From Lolium rigidum (Eukaryota; Streptophyta; Magnoliopsida; Poales; Poaceae), in the NCBI RefSeq assembly GCF_022539505.1, contig NC_061512.1, forward strand, positions 251,488,510-251,552,509: 64,000 nt of DNA, given 5' to 3'. A model generated the notes under the pieces. That model made no database searches, was not told the origin of the DNA, and saw nothing but the letters and a program-made list of their open reading frames with translations. This document shows positions 1 through 12,925 of this stretch, one piece after another; position 1 is the first letter of the stretch, and the number at the start of each line of letters is the position of its first letter. The translations under genes were made by a program, and so were the position numbers.

Positions 1-3000
1 TTTGAAGAACATACTCCTTAAGTAATAAGAAGTATTACAATTAAGGTTGAGGTTGTCTAGTTTTTGTGATTGGATTCACTAAGTAAGGAATGGTGGTTTC
101 CTAAATAGGATGTTTAATAATTATCTCACACTAATAGGGTTTGGTGGAGTATGGAATGTAATGGTAATTATTGGGCATAGATGCTATTGGAGTTCATCAC
201 AATGGTGTGATGCTAAGCATGGATAATTAAGGATGATTGTTTTTGGTAATAGGATTTAGGGTTTACTCTTGGTTGATCCTAGTTGATCACCTTGGTTTAA
301 TGGTATGCATACTTGGATTACTAATTTGCTAGTGATAGGGTTCTACATTTTATGTAGACATAGATATGTCTTTAGTTGCTAATGGTGGCTCTATGATTTG
401 AATTAAAGTACCATGATCACCGGTTCTAACCTTGGGTTTAGGTTAGAAGCAAGTTAGGGTTCACATGTAATAATGGAACTAGGTTCTAAATGAATTTAGG
501 TTTTAGGGTTTCACATGAAATGATATGGTTGTATGATCCTCCCATGTGGAATTGAGGGTTTGCTATATATCATTTAATTCTATGATTAATAACTTCATGT
601 TAAAGTTGAAGTTATTAATAACTTGAAATAGAATTAATATTTAATTTGGCTTTTTTATTATTTTAAATAATTTACTAATTAGAGTAATTATTAATTAGGG
701 TTTAAATTTCCCTAATAATGATTTAATAGGATTGCAAATAAAGAAAATTAGTTTTCATGTTTTCTTTATTTGCTTATTGGTTTTATTTAATTTATAAATG
801 GTTTCTTAATTTCTTAATTTTTAATTGTATTTAGAATTAAATTAAAGGCTTAATTAACAGTGTATTAAACAATTAAATTTTTATTAAAAATAAAAATTTC
901 ATATTATATTTTTATTAAATAGAATTTACTTTTACAAGAATTTTGATGTCTTATTTTTATTTTTCTGAGTTAATATGATTTTTCTATAATTATTTGAAGT
1001 TGCAGTATTTTCTGGAATTTAAATTTGAAATGAATAGGCTAAACACACCCGGCTATCTACCCAAACAGTCACTGGCTGGTGGGCCAGTGACCAGGTCATC
1101 TGCCACGCAGGCATTGACCAGGGTCAAAATCGCCACGGTGGCAGAGGAGCTCACTGCCGGTGAAATTGGCGGCGATCGCCGGCGATTCCGGCGAGCTAGG
1201 ATGGGCGACTGGGTTCTTTCGAACCGAGCACGCCGAGGCGGACTGGATGGTGGCGGCGCCGCTCCCTAATGGTCGCCGGAGTAGCTCCGGCGAGTGTGAA
1301 CGGCGGCGGTACTGGCAGATGGTCGGTGCGGCGGCGCTACGGTGCCTAATCGAGCGGGCTAACGATGCTGCGAAGTGCAGGAGCTCACCAGGAGCATGTA
1401 GAGCTTGTCGGCGAGGTCGGAGATGGCCGGGTTCGCAGGATTAGCTCGATGCCGGCGTCGGAGAAGACGATCCCGACGGCGAGGCTACAGGTCGCCCCTG
1501 CTCAATTCCTTTTGCACCAAGAGCTTGTCGAGGACGGCGATGCTGCTGGTGGTCACGGCTTGGCACGGGGATGTCCCAGTCGACGGCGATGGTCGACGGC
1601 CGGCTCGGTTAGGGTTTCGGTTTGGGGAAAGTTAAGCAGAGAGAAAAGAACTGGGGCTAGGGTTCGTCGTGGGGGCTTTATACGGTGCCAGGAGGGAGCC
1701 TCGTCACCACGCCGAGCGAGGAGAAGCTGCCAGCGCCGAGGAGAAAGGAGGCACGGCGTCGTGCTGTCCACCACGCAAGGAAGAAGATGAGGACGACCTC
1801 CTCCCAGATCTTTTTGACGAAGGGTTACGTGGGCTGGCGGTGGGCCGTGGTGCTGGGCTTCTCTGCGGGTTGCTGCTGGGCTTCTTCACGGGCTACACGG
1901 CCAGGTAAGCCAGGTAAGCTCTTTCTTCTTTCTTTTCTTTTTCTGTTTTTATTTTCTGTTCTTAATTTGCCCATTTGAATTCATATTTGAATTCTGTTTT
2001 ATTTGCAGGTGTTTTTTTATGTTAATTCCATTTTGATGTTGTGTGATGACTATCACATCATTATTCTGTTTGAAACAAGTATTTCACATTGGATTATGTT
2101 ACATACTAATGGGTGATTCAAAATAGCCATTAGGCACGATGTTATGTGATGTTATATCCCCATTTTAAATGTTATTTTCATCTTTTGTATCCATCTGTTT
2201 GTATTGTTAAGTTTTGGTACCTTTTAACTCAAGGTAGTTTAGGGTTTGTTCATAAGGCTTGGTTTCTATTTAAAAGGGGATGACTTACATACAATTTATG
2301 TGTGCCCAACTTATTAGGGTTTAATAGTTTCTATTTTAACCCCCTTCTGAGTTTCTTATTGACCTTAACCTTGAAAGTATCTGATATAAGTATTGATTCA
2401 ATCATGCTTTGATATTAATTATAAGAATAAGTGGTGGTTAAGTGTTTCATCTCCACACATGTGTTTGAATTATGGAATTTGAGCATTAGGTGTTTCTTAT
2501 GTTTAATAATTGAAGCAGAAGATTTATTTGATGTGCAAATCTAGGGTTAAAATGCTATTTACCTAATGACATATGGGTTGAATCTTAATTGTGGTTTAGG
2601 TTTTTATTTGTGATCACCCAAGTGATACACAAACTAGGTTGAGATTTAATTCTAGGTTATAGAGATGGGATGACATCATATTGCATTTGTTAGGGTTTAC
2701 TCTCTCCTAACCATGGTAAGATGGTTACTTGCTTAATATTTCATGTGCTTCTCTAATTACTAAGGATTTGAGAATTGGTTTTATCTTCTACCAATTAACT
2801 TATATTATTATCCTCAATTAATCATTTAAGTAACTACAGTGGTTATAGTTTTTTTTATAGTTAACTTTGGTCATATGGATGGATGGTTTCTCACCATATA
2901 AAGTATAGAGTTTGACTCTAAGGTTTTCTTATGTTCTTTAATTGAGGGATATTTGGAATATAAATGTGGTAGGATTCTACTTATGATCACCAAGTGAATC

Positions 3001-4427
3001 ACAAGTTAAGGTTGGGATATAAGCTTAGGGTTGCTTACTAGTTACCTCCCTATGATTTCATGTGGTGAATGATATCTACTTATCCTATTAGGGTTTAACT
3101 TATCCTCAGATACCTCAAGAGCATGATCATGGATTAGACATAATCAACTTGTTCTTAATCTCTCTACCTCAAGTTCTTAGGGTTTATGATCATCACTCAA
3201 TTTATAATGATCAAGGTTTGTCTTCCTAAGGTATCACTCATTAAATGGGTTTCTCACTTCTATGATCAAGCATTATCTTGATCAACTAAGGTATAATACT
3301 TCTGATTTACCTTCTTGAATGAAACTACTATGGTTGCCACATTAGTTTATATCCCAGGAGAATGCCTGAGATATTACTTAGGGTTCTTTCCAGGGAATGA
3401 TGATATAATAATCTGGTATATGGATAGTTCTTTCCCTCAAATCCAAGTTTTGTCTCACTAACTTGAGTGTAACTCCATAGCTTGAGTTCTCTCATATAGG
3501 AATGGTTTATTCTAGGGTTTATGGTGTACTTCTAATATTTATTTAAGTATCTAGTCTAATCTCCCACTTGGTTAACTTAGTGGGATTTTTCTCATCCTTA
3601 TTTTATCAATTCATGGATATAATCTTGTTTCACTTGATATTAGGTTATCTCACCACTCCAGGAGGAAATGGTTTGCAACCTAATACTTTAGTTCAAGATT
3701 GTTCTTAATTCTTAAATATGTAAAGATAAGTTTGGTATGAATGGTCTCTCCCATTTGGGAATGACTTGAATAATACTCCAGGTTTTCCTCTTAAAGATAA
3801 TGTTGTGATCATATGGATATTTAGATTCAAGATTTGCCTCAAGGTTTGCCATAGCTTCCCTAAATAAAATAGGACTCTCACCTCTTTAGGTTTGATGTAA
3901 AACTATTTGGAATAAAGAAGGATATATATATTTTTAGAGTGGATCTCCTTGTTATGTTTTCCAAGAATGAAGTAATATGAATACAATGAGGTTCATGGTA
4001 GAATCAAGGATTAGTTTAAGACATGGAAAAGATAAGTCTAGAATAGTTCTCCATTTTATTGTTACTTGATTTATAGTTGAATAGATGTTCATATGTTATG
4101 GCAAAGATTACTATGTTATGATCTTTATTAAGATCAAACAATTGATCATTGAGTAAGGTGTTGTTGTGTTGATTATTAGTTCCATTTGATCTAACCCCTT
4201 AGATCAAATCATCTCTACCCAAAACAAGGTTTTAACAAGGTCACTTTGAGGTTTATAGCGCTTGACTTGATGAGCTACTTCAATTCCACCAAGGTCAAGT
4301 GAAACTTCGATTCATCGTGATCTGTTTTACTTTAAAGCGCGAAAATTCCCCAGATTTTCTATGCATGAATGCAATGCACATATCTGTTTCCTCTAGATTT
4401 TGTAACCCCAATACCTGGGATATTACA
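1..4427 (+). mobile_element. 3' part of a very long LTR (LARD-type retrotransposon), left edge outside window
   Basis: The segment ends with TGTAACC...GGATATTACA, a terminal motif that reappears in reverse complement at 9104. Its last 1.4 kb is homologous to 9104-10755 read on the minus strand. It is AT-rich and non-coding apart from a GC-rich block near 1130-1905. An LTR longer than 4.4 kb with no credible ORF fits the LARD class described in Triticeae (Sukkula and Erika are examples I recall). The family name is not verified. The LTR abuts a Sabrina-like internal region at 4428, so it probably inserted into that element; the matching target duplication would lie upstream of the window. Confidence 0.65.
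1130..1905 (+). other. GC-rich block inside the long LTR, possible promoter/leader region
   Basis: This block is sharply richer in G+C than the AT-rich LTR around it and is full of short overlapping reading frames with no recognisable domain, so I do not call a protein. A weak TATA-like string (tttatac) lies near 1676. Two consecutive splice-donor-like CAGGTAAG strings occur at about 1901-1917, and a TTTGCAG acceptor-like string lies near 2003-2009. In LARDs a GC-rich segment within the LTR could be the U3/R promoter and spliced leader, but no homology here proves this. Confidence 0.3.
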
Positions 4428-7400
4428 ACAAGCTATGATGTTGATGCTTCTTCTCTTGATGTTACTTGATTTGCACTTTCTGCGCCTAGCTGAAAGGCGT
4501 TAAAGAAAAGCACTTCTTGGGAGATAACCCATGTTTTATTTTATTTACTGTATTGTTGAGTCTTGGAAGTTGTTTACTACTGTAGCAACCTCTCCTTATC
4601 ATGTTTTTGTGCCAACTAAAGTTTCTATGCTAAAGTTGATACTATATTTGGGATTGCTGCGCAGAAACAGCATTGCTGTCTTTCACGAATTCTCGCAGAG
4701 CTCCCTGTAAAAAAATCGAAAAAATCTGCAAATTTACGAGCGTGATCCTCAGATATGTTCGCAACTTTCATTAGTTTTGAGTTTTTCCATTTGAGCAAAT
4801 TAAGTGCCCCTGCCAGATTCATCTTTACGGACTGTTCTGTTTTTGACAGATTCTGCCTTTTATTTCGCATTGCCGCTTTTGCTATGTTGAATGAGTTTCT
4901 TTGTTCCATTAACTTTCAGAAGCTTTGTGCAATGTCCAGAAGTGTTAAGAATGATTGTGTCACCTCTGAATATGTGATTTTGTAATTATGCACTAACCCT
5001 CTAATGAGTTTTCTTGAAGTTTGTGTGGAGGAAGTTTTCAAGGGTCAAGAGAAGAGGATGATATACTATGATCAAGAAGAGTGAAAGGTCTAAGCTTGGG
5101 GATGCCCCGGTGGTTCATCCCTGCATATTTTAAGAAGACTCAAGCATCTAAGCTGGGGGATGCCCAAGGCATCCCCTTCTCCATCGACAACATTATCAGG
5201 TCACTTCTAGTGAAACTATATTTTTATTCCATCACATCTTATGTTCTTTACTTGGAGCGTCGGTTTGCTTTTATTTTTGTTTTGGTTTGAATAAAGTTGG
5301 ATCCCACCATCCTTATATTGGATATATTACGCTCCGCTTTTTCATATGGAACACTTGTGTTCTTAATTGTGCTTTAATGTTCATGGCGAAGGCTGAAATT
5401 GCTTCGTTAAATTGCTATTTGGTTGGAATCAGAAAATGCTGCATATGGTTTGGAATAACTTGGCAATTGTTTGAGCTCTCATAGTTCATGTTTAAGCTCT
5501 TGCATCATGTAGTTTAATCTATTAATGAAGAACTACCGTAGAGCTTGTTAAATTTGGTTTGCATGATTGGTCTCTCTAAGTCTAGATATTTTCGGGTAAA
5601 GTGTTTGAACAACAAGGAAGACAGTGTAGAGCCTTATAATGCTTGCAATATGTTCTTGTGTAAGTTTTGCTGTACCTGTTCATACTTGTGTTTGCTTCAA
5701 ACAACCTTGCTAGCCCAAACCTTGTACTGAGAGGAAATGCTTCTCGTGCATCCAAACACCTTGAGCCAAAACCCATGCCATTTGTGTCCACCATATCTAC
5801 CTACTATGTGGTATTTTTCTGCCATTCCAAAGTAAATTACTTGAGTGCTACCTTTAAAATTTCATTCCTTTATCTTTGCAATATATAGCTCATGGGACAA
5901 ATAGCTTAAAAACTATTGTGATGATGAATATGTAGTTATGTGTCTTAGTTCTTATAAGTTGCTTGTTGAGCGGTAACCATGTTTCTGGGGACGCCATCAA
6001 CTTTACCTTTGTTGGATATCATGTGAGATGCTATGCATGTTCGTCTTTTCTGAAGTAAGTGCGATTTCATGATCAAATGGTTTGAGTATGCATATGTTAG
6101 AGAAGAACATTGGGCCGCTAACTAAAGCCATGTATCACGGTGGAAGTTTCAGTTTGGACATACAACCTCAATCTCTTATGAGAATATTAACTGTTGTTGA
6201 GTCCATTATCTGTTGTCTATGTTGTCCCGGTATGGATGTCTAAGTTGAGAATAATCAAAAGCGAGAAATCCAATGCGTGCTTTCTCCTTAGACATTTGTA
6301 CAGGCGGCATAGAGGTACCCCTTTGTGACACTTGGTTGAAACATATGTTATGCAATGATAATCCGTGTTTTCCGAGCTAAGTAGGACAAGGTGCGAGCAC
6401 TATTAGTACTCTATGCATGAGACATGCAACTTGTAGGAATTATTATGCATAGCACATATGAATTATTACTACCGTTGACAAAATTGTTTCTATGTTTTCA
6501 AAACAAAAGCTCTAGCACAAAAATAGTAATCCATGCTTCCTCTCGCGAAGGGCCATTCTTTTACTTTATGTTGAGTCAGTTTACCCACTTCTTTCTATCT
6601 TAGAAGCAAACACTTGTGTTAACTCGTGTGCATTGATTCTTACATGTTTACTTATTGCACCTGTTATATTACTCTATGTTGACAAATATCCATGAGATAT
6701 ACATGTTACAAGTTGAAAGCAATTGCTGAAACTTAATCATCCTTTGTGTTGCTTCAATGCATTCTACTTTGAATTTATTGCTTATGAGTTAGCTCTTATG
6801 CAAGTCTTGTTGATGCTTCTTTGAAAGTACTATTCATGAAATTTTTTGCTATATGATTCATTTGTTTAGTCATTATCTTTGTTAGCAATCTTTTGTTTAG
6901 ATCACTCCATTCATCTCATATGCTTTACAATAATGTTGATCAAGATTATGTTGGTAGCATGTCACTTCAGAAATTATTTGTGTTATCGTTTACCTACTCG
7001 AGGGCGAGTAGGAACTAAGCTTGGGGATGCTTGATACGTCTCAAACGTATCTATAATTTCTTATGTTCCATGCTACTTTTATGACAATACTTGAATGTTT
7101 TATACATACTTTACAAGCATTATTATACATTTTCCGGCACTAACCTATTAACAAGATGCCGAAGCGCCGCTTGTCGTTTTCTGCTGTTTTTGGTTTCGAA
7201 ATCCTAGTAAGGAAATATTCTGGAATTGGACGAAATCAACGCCCAGGGTCCTATTTTTACACGAAGCTTCCAGAAGACCGAAAGGGAAACGAAGTGGGGC
7301 CACGAGGCGGCCACACACCAGGGCGGCGCAGCCCAAGCCCTGGCCGCGCCGGCCTGTTGTGTGGGGCCCTCGTGCCGCCACTTGACCTACCCTTCCGCCT

Positions 7401-8612
7401 ACTTAAAGCCTTCGTCGCGAAACCCCCTGTACCGAGAGCCACGATACGGAAAACCTTCCAGAGACGCCGCCGTCGCGAATCCCATCTCGGGGATTCAGGA
7501 GATCGCCTCCGCACCCCGCCGGAGAGGGGAATCATCACCGGAGGGGCTCTACATCATCATGCCCGCCTCCGGATTGATGCGTGAGTAGTTCATCCTTGGA
7601 CTATGGGTCCATAGCAGTAGCTAGATGGTTGTCTTCTCCGCTTGTGCTATCATTGTTTAGATCTTGTGAGCTGCCTAACATGATCAAGATCATCTATTTG
7701 TAATGCTACATGTTGTGTTTGGCGGGATCCGATGAATATAGAATATTATGTTAAGTTGATTATCAATCTATCATATATGTGTTGTTTATGTTCTTGCATG
7801 CTCTCCGTTGCTAGTAGAGGCTCGGCCAAGTTGATACTTGTAACTCCAAGAGGGAGTAATTATGCTCGATAGTGGGTTCATGCCTCCATTTAATCTGGGA
7901 CAATGACATGAAAGTTCTAAGGTTGTGGATGTGCTCGTTGCTACTAGGGATAAAACATTGATGCTTTGTCTAAGGATATTTGTGTTGATTACATTACGCG
8001 CCATACTTAATGCAATTATCTCGTTGTTTACAACTTAATACCGGAAGGGGTTCGGATGATAACCTCGAAGGTGGATTATTTAGGCATAGATGCATGCCGG
8101 ATAGCGGTCTATGTACTTTGTCGTAATGCCCCGATTAAATCACATAGTAATCATCATTGATATGTATTGAATCTTTATTTGTCAATTGCCCGCCCGTAAT
8201 TTGTTCACCCAAGATGTTAGTTATCTTATTGGAGAGACACCTCTAGTGAACTCGTGGACCCCGGTCCATTCTTTTACATCTGAATACATTCTACCGTTCT
8301 TATCGTTCTTTGCAAACAAACACCATTTTCCACTCGATACGTTTAATCCTTTGTTTTCGTAAAGCCTGTGAGATTGACAACCTCACTCGTTACGTTGGGG
8401 CAAATTACTTTGATTGTGTTGTGCAGGTTCCACATTGGCGCCGGTTTCACTGGTGTTGCGCCGCACTACACTCCTCCACCAACAACCTTCACGTGCTTCT
8501 TGGCTCCTACTGGTTCGATAACCTTGGTTTCTTTCTGAGGGAAAACTTGCTGCTGTGCGCATCACACCTTCCTCTTGGGGTTCCCAACGGACGTGTATAT
8601 CTACGCGCATCA
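4428..8612 (+). mobile_element. Sabrina-like gypsy retrotransposon, 5'-truncated (internal 3' part plus 3' LTR)
   Basis: Starting at 4428 the sequence matches, in the opposite orientation, the internal region of the complete Sabrina-like element at 27444-34121, including the stop-codon end of that element's ORF (compare 4433-4520 with the reverse complement of 31560-31640). A purine-rich tract at 7016-7031 precedes the 3' LTR. The 5' LTR, primer site and most of the ORF are missing from this side because the long LTR (1-4427) lies in the way; the rest may be upstream. The internal part, 4520-7015, has no coding capacity that I can recognise. Confidence 0.8.
7032..8612 (+). repeat. 3' LTR of the truncated Sabrina-like element
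   Basis: This is a 1,581-bp LTR beginning TGATACGTCTC and ending CGCGCATCA. It aligns over its full length with the reverse complements of 27444-29036 and 32525-34121. It contains a GC-rich inverted repeat at about 7310-7367 followed by a CTACTTAAAG TATA-like string near 7400. Divergence from the other two copies is clearly greater than their mutual divergence, so this copy is older. Confidence 0.85.
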
Positions 8613-9103
8613 ATCTTCCATGAGCCACATAATTTTCTTCCAGTGAGGGAACTAGAATGCCACATGTATTGCAATAATGTCACCTTTGCAAGAAATCATT
8701 CCCATCATGTCCATGTTTTAATAACATTCACAACTTGCTTGATTCTTCACTCTCATCATGTACTCAGAATGCCAATCTTTGCTTCAAAACAAACCTCAAT
8801 CATATAAGAGCATATCCAGCTGCGTCTTCCAAACCCCGTCCGACAAATGAGCCGAATCGACCAATTAGGGGACGCCGCAAGGTGGTGCCGCTTTCGGGGC
8901 ACCTCTGTTTCCAGCCGCGTCCCCCAAACGCCACTCCAAACGGATTTTTGCAGCAAAAATAAAACAAAGATCGTCATCATTCAAAAGGAATTGTTCCCAC
9001 CATAGTCGTCACGATCAAAGTAGCTGTCATAGTCGATGCGGCAAATATTGCAGACCGGGGTGTAAATTGAACATAACTAGAAGAAGGGATTTGGTGATGT
9101 CGA
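8613..9103. other. Unassigned intergenic segment
   Basis: No gene is visible. The stretch 8806-8965 has the composition of small grass transposons, but I cannot find both termini or a target duplication, so I leave it unclassified. Confidence 0.3.
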
Positions 9104-10755
9104 TGTAATATACCAGGTTTAGAGGTTACAAAAAGAGAGAATAGAGGTGCGTGTATTGCATCCATGCATAGAAAATATGGAGAATTTTCACGCTTCCAAA
9201 TAAAACTTGTCACAGTAACTAAAGTTTTACTTGACTTGATGGAATTGAAGTAGCTCATCAAGTCAAGCGCTATAAACCTCAATGTGACCTTTGCTAAAAC
9301 ATTGTTTTGGGTAGGCATAATTTGATCCATAGGTTGGATCAAATGGAACTAGAACTATCACACAACACTTTAAGTGAGGATCAAATATCAAATCCTATAA
9401 AGAATCATAACATGGTATTACTTACAACAACACATTCTTTAAGAATCAAACTCTAACTTATTAACACTTAAAAGTTAGCAACTACCTTTGTGTGTAATTT
9501 AATTCACTTCTAAATATGGTAAACCACAGGATCTAAATTGCATAAAAGCCACAAATTATTATTTAAATCATAACTTATTTAAATATATGGAATGTCATAA
9601 AACTAAATTCGTTTACATTACAAATTATAGTTCAAACTATTTGAATAAAATTAACTATGAGTATTTTGAAACTCATATGATCATGCCTTGGTGAAATCAA
9701 ACATGGCCATCCAAAATTGGGGCATAACCTTTATCTTTAATTTTTTAACACAATTATAATTTGGAGACACTCACACATGATATAGTGCCTCATCCACAAC
9801 AATAAAACCATCCACAAGACATTTAGTAACAAATGCCACTTGGCTATCCAAAAATAAATCATATGATAGGATAATGCTCATGCCATATAGGATGAAAATA
9901 TCTACATAGCTTGGCTCGTAAGCTATGCCACCTCATGCTCAAAGGATTGCTATGGATGAGGGCATGACAACCAAGCATCGTACTCATCAAACCAAAACAA
10001 GAGTCACCCACCTATGTGTCATCATACTAGAGCAAGGCCAAGCCTATAAAAGGAGCCACACCCTTAATCCATTTGATCATCTTGTAGCATGATACAAGAA
10101 AACAAACATATAGAGCCACTCCATACATTAGATAGGGAAAAGGTGAAGCAGCTAGGAGGTGGAGGAATACCACAAGATTCATGTTTATCGGATTTCCCGA
10201 AGAACAATCTACAAAAGATTGCAAGGTAGAATTCTTAGGCATACAATATATTTACATGATCATACCACCATCTCTTGAGTAGGGACTTAGAATATTCCAA
10301 GACATTTATAAGGGATAGAGATTATAGATGCTGACAATAGCCATGTCTATCCTAGAGAATATAAGAGAAGTATTAAATCCTAGTTGTTCAAGCCAACATG
10401 TGATCTGGAAGGTGAGAGCCATATTCCAAGAGTAATATCTTAGGAAGCCAAACCCTTGATCATCACAATTTAGTAATGATCATAACCCTCCAATAAATAG
10501 AAGTAAGAAGCTAGTGAGAAATAAGTTGATCATGTACAATGCATGATCATGCTTTGGAGGTATATAAGACCAAGTTAAACCCTAGTGTTATAAGAAGATA
10601 TCATCCATCACATAAAAGGATAGTGAAGTCACTAGTAAGCATCCCTAGACCATTCTTAACATCTTAAGTAGTTAAGCAAATGAATGATAACCAAAACTTC
10701 CCTAGTCAAGCATATGTATTAACCTTAGTAATATTTTGGAGTAATCATTTTATCA
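9104..10755 (-). repeat. Inverted fragment of the long LTR family
   Basis: Read on the minus strand, this segment matches the 3'-terminal part of the LTR at 1-4427, from about 3030 to the end. At 9104 it starts with TGTAATATACCAGG, the complement of the terminal motif at 4394-4427. Similarity is interrupted by many substitutions and small indels, so the two copies are old relative to one another. The fragment ends in the fold-back structure at 10621-10911. Confidence 0.7.
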
Positions 10756-10911
10756 AGGGTTACTCTTCCTCACCATTGATAAAATGATTACTCCAAAATA
10801 TTACTAAGGTTAATACATATGCTTGACTAGGGAAGTTTTGGTTATCATTCAATTGCTTAACTACTTATGATGTTAAGAATGGTTTAGGGATGCTTACTAG
10901 TGACTTCACTA
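10621..10911. repeat. Near-perfect 135-bp inverted repeat (fold-back) with 21-bp spacer
   Basis: The left arm 10621-10755 is the reverse complement of the right arm 10777-10911, with three mismatches by my alignment (about 98% identity). The spacer is 10756-10776. The left arm is continuous with the minus-strand LTR fragment, so the right arm is an inverted copy of LTR sequence and not independent DNA. No transposon ends or target duplication flank it. A template switch during repair is the simplest origin. Confidence 0.85.
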
Positions 10912-12273
10912 ACCTCTAAAAGTGCAACACACCCAAACGAAATCTTTACAAGTCACCCAATCCTAAACCATCGGGGTTAGCTTACGCCTAGAGCGATTGC
11001 ATCTCATACTTATGCATTATAGCATCTTTTCCAGTTCTTTAAACATTGTCCTTGCCAGGCAATGATGGTATTTCAGAGTTTGGAGTTATATCATCTCGAA
11101 GCTCTTGTCTGCATAATCTTGCAGTCAAGAAAGGCAAGTTCATCACTTGCTCATGTCATTTTTATCAAATTACATGCAAAGTACTATGATTATCACTCTT
11201 GCATTCAAAATCAAAAGATTACTTTACAATTATGAATATGACTATGTGGTGGGCAATGGAACCATGGTTTGAGATGATGGTGGAGGTTCCATTGGAACTG
11301 GGAAAGTATTCACATAGGATTAACAACTAATGTCATCTTGTGATTCCAGCGCCGTATATTACGTGTTAACCATAAGATCTATAATGGCTCTGGGGAAGTC
11401 AGCATCTTTTCCCTTCTGCATATCAACAGACTTGTTAGAGTCTGGCTGCGTGTTGAGAGAACACTCAGTAGTTTGGGATGGACTAAATCTCCCCATCCGT
11501 GTGGATGAAGGGCGCTCTACCGTCTATGATGGATTGTCCATAACATATCATGGGTAAAGCCGTATGCTCAGGAGATGTCTACCATGGATGTGTGTATGGA
11601 CAAAAGGGTGGGTATGCGGGGTCGCAGAGAAGGCAGTGATTGGCTTGGATCTTACACTTGGCCTCACACCAAGGAAGTGTGGACGGGTTTGGCCGCCTGG
11701 TTGGCAACAAGGATAAGTTCTCTTATAGGTAAAGTAACACACCTCTGCAGAGTGTATTGAATTGTGACTTGTCACTCCCTATTTCGGGAAGGAACTACGA
11801 ACGTGGCAGGAAAAGAACTCCATGAAGTTCTGGTCAACCTGTGAAGACTGACGGACATAGTTCTGCAGAATAAAATCAACCTTTTGAAGAAATGATTACG
11901 AAAAATTGCATTTGCCTACGATTTTCTGGTCTATGGTCGTAGCTAGTGCATGATACACCTATTTCTATTATTGAACTTGCTGAGTACGCTCGCACTCATT
12001 CATTCCCTCTTGAACCCCCTTCTTAGATTTAAAGTCACCGAAGGAGGAACTACCGTGGCACTCGAAGACAAAGGTGTCAACTACAACAAGATGGAGAATC
12101 CAATCAATGAAGTCAACTTCTACATCAGCTAGGGTGAAAACGTACTAGTAATAGAAGGGAAACATTTCCCTAATCCTAGCACCTAAGTAGCTAGAGTTCT
12201 ATAGCAAGCCAAGTATCTCTAGAGCTAGAGTTAGTAATAAGTTAGGCTACGAGTTGTTCTTTTGGAGCTTTCT
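10912..12273 (+). mobile_element. Non-coding internal region of an LTR retrotransposon (LARD-like), interrupted by a MULE
   Basis: The tract has no convincing ORF. It reads as transposon-internal DNA of a type I recall from Triticeae non-autonomous long-LTR elements. The Mutator-like element at 12283 is inserted in it, and after that element the same kind of sequence continues at 16791. A short reading frame near 11995-12130 could be an eroded coding remnant. Family assignment is uncertain. Confidence 0.45.
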
Positions 12274-12282
12274 TTGAAGTTT

Positions 12283-12446
12283 GGGATTTCTATTTTCGTG
12301 CCCACGGGTCCTTAGTTGTACTTAGTTTTCCCCAGCTCCTTAGTTTTTCCTCAGTTTTCCCCAATCCCTTGTCTGAAACCCTCACAAGGAGCTCGGACGG
12401 GAGGAATCCCGTTAAGTTGACCGTTCCGTGCTGAAGAGTGGGGCCG
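12283..12446 (+). repeat. Left terminal inverted repeat of the MULE
   Basis: This is about 164 bp and matches the reverse complement of 16615-16781 with scattered substitutions and short indels. The best-conserved block is CCCTCACAAGGAGCTCGGAC and the sequence just after it. Confidence 0.88.
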
Positions 12447-12925
12447 CGTCGTGTGGGGCTGGTAGAAATAGACCACGTGGGACAGGACAAGACCGTGTTT
12501 GGTCATACGAGCGGAGCGGGGGCCGTAGCGTGTGGGGTTGTAGCATATGGGGCCGTAGCGTGTGGAGCCGTGTGGGTCCAGGACGTGGGCACGAGTGGTT
12601 TCTGTCTCTTTCGCTCAGATTAGCAGTTTTCAATGCACCTTTTTCCTCTCTCTCGCTCGATCTCATTCATTCTTGATTGCCCAAATTGGTAGCAAATCTA
12701 GAGAAGCGTCTTCTTCTGTTTTTTAACGTCATTCATGTCTTTATGCCTTCATTTTACCCAATCAGGTAGGAAATCTAGGGCACAAATCAAGAGAAAATAT
12801 ACGATAAGCTGCATACAACAGCCAACATAGCATAGATATATCCACGACAGATCCAACAGTACTACCGATATATCCAACATAAGCTACATTTTACATGAAT
12901 TTAAGCTGCTCTACAGAAAGAGCAA

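Noticed and set aside
1130..1980. Several overlapping 60-140-residue reading frames in the GC-rich LTR block
   Set aside because: All are Arg/Gly/Ala-rich products of GC-rich DNA in several frames at once, with no domain and no preferred frame.
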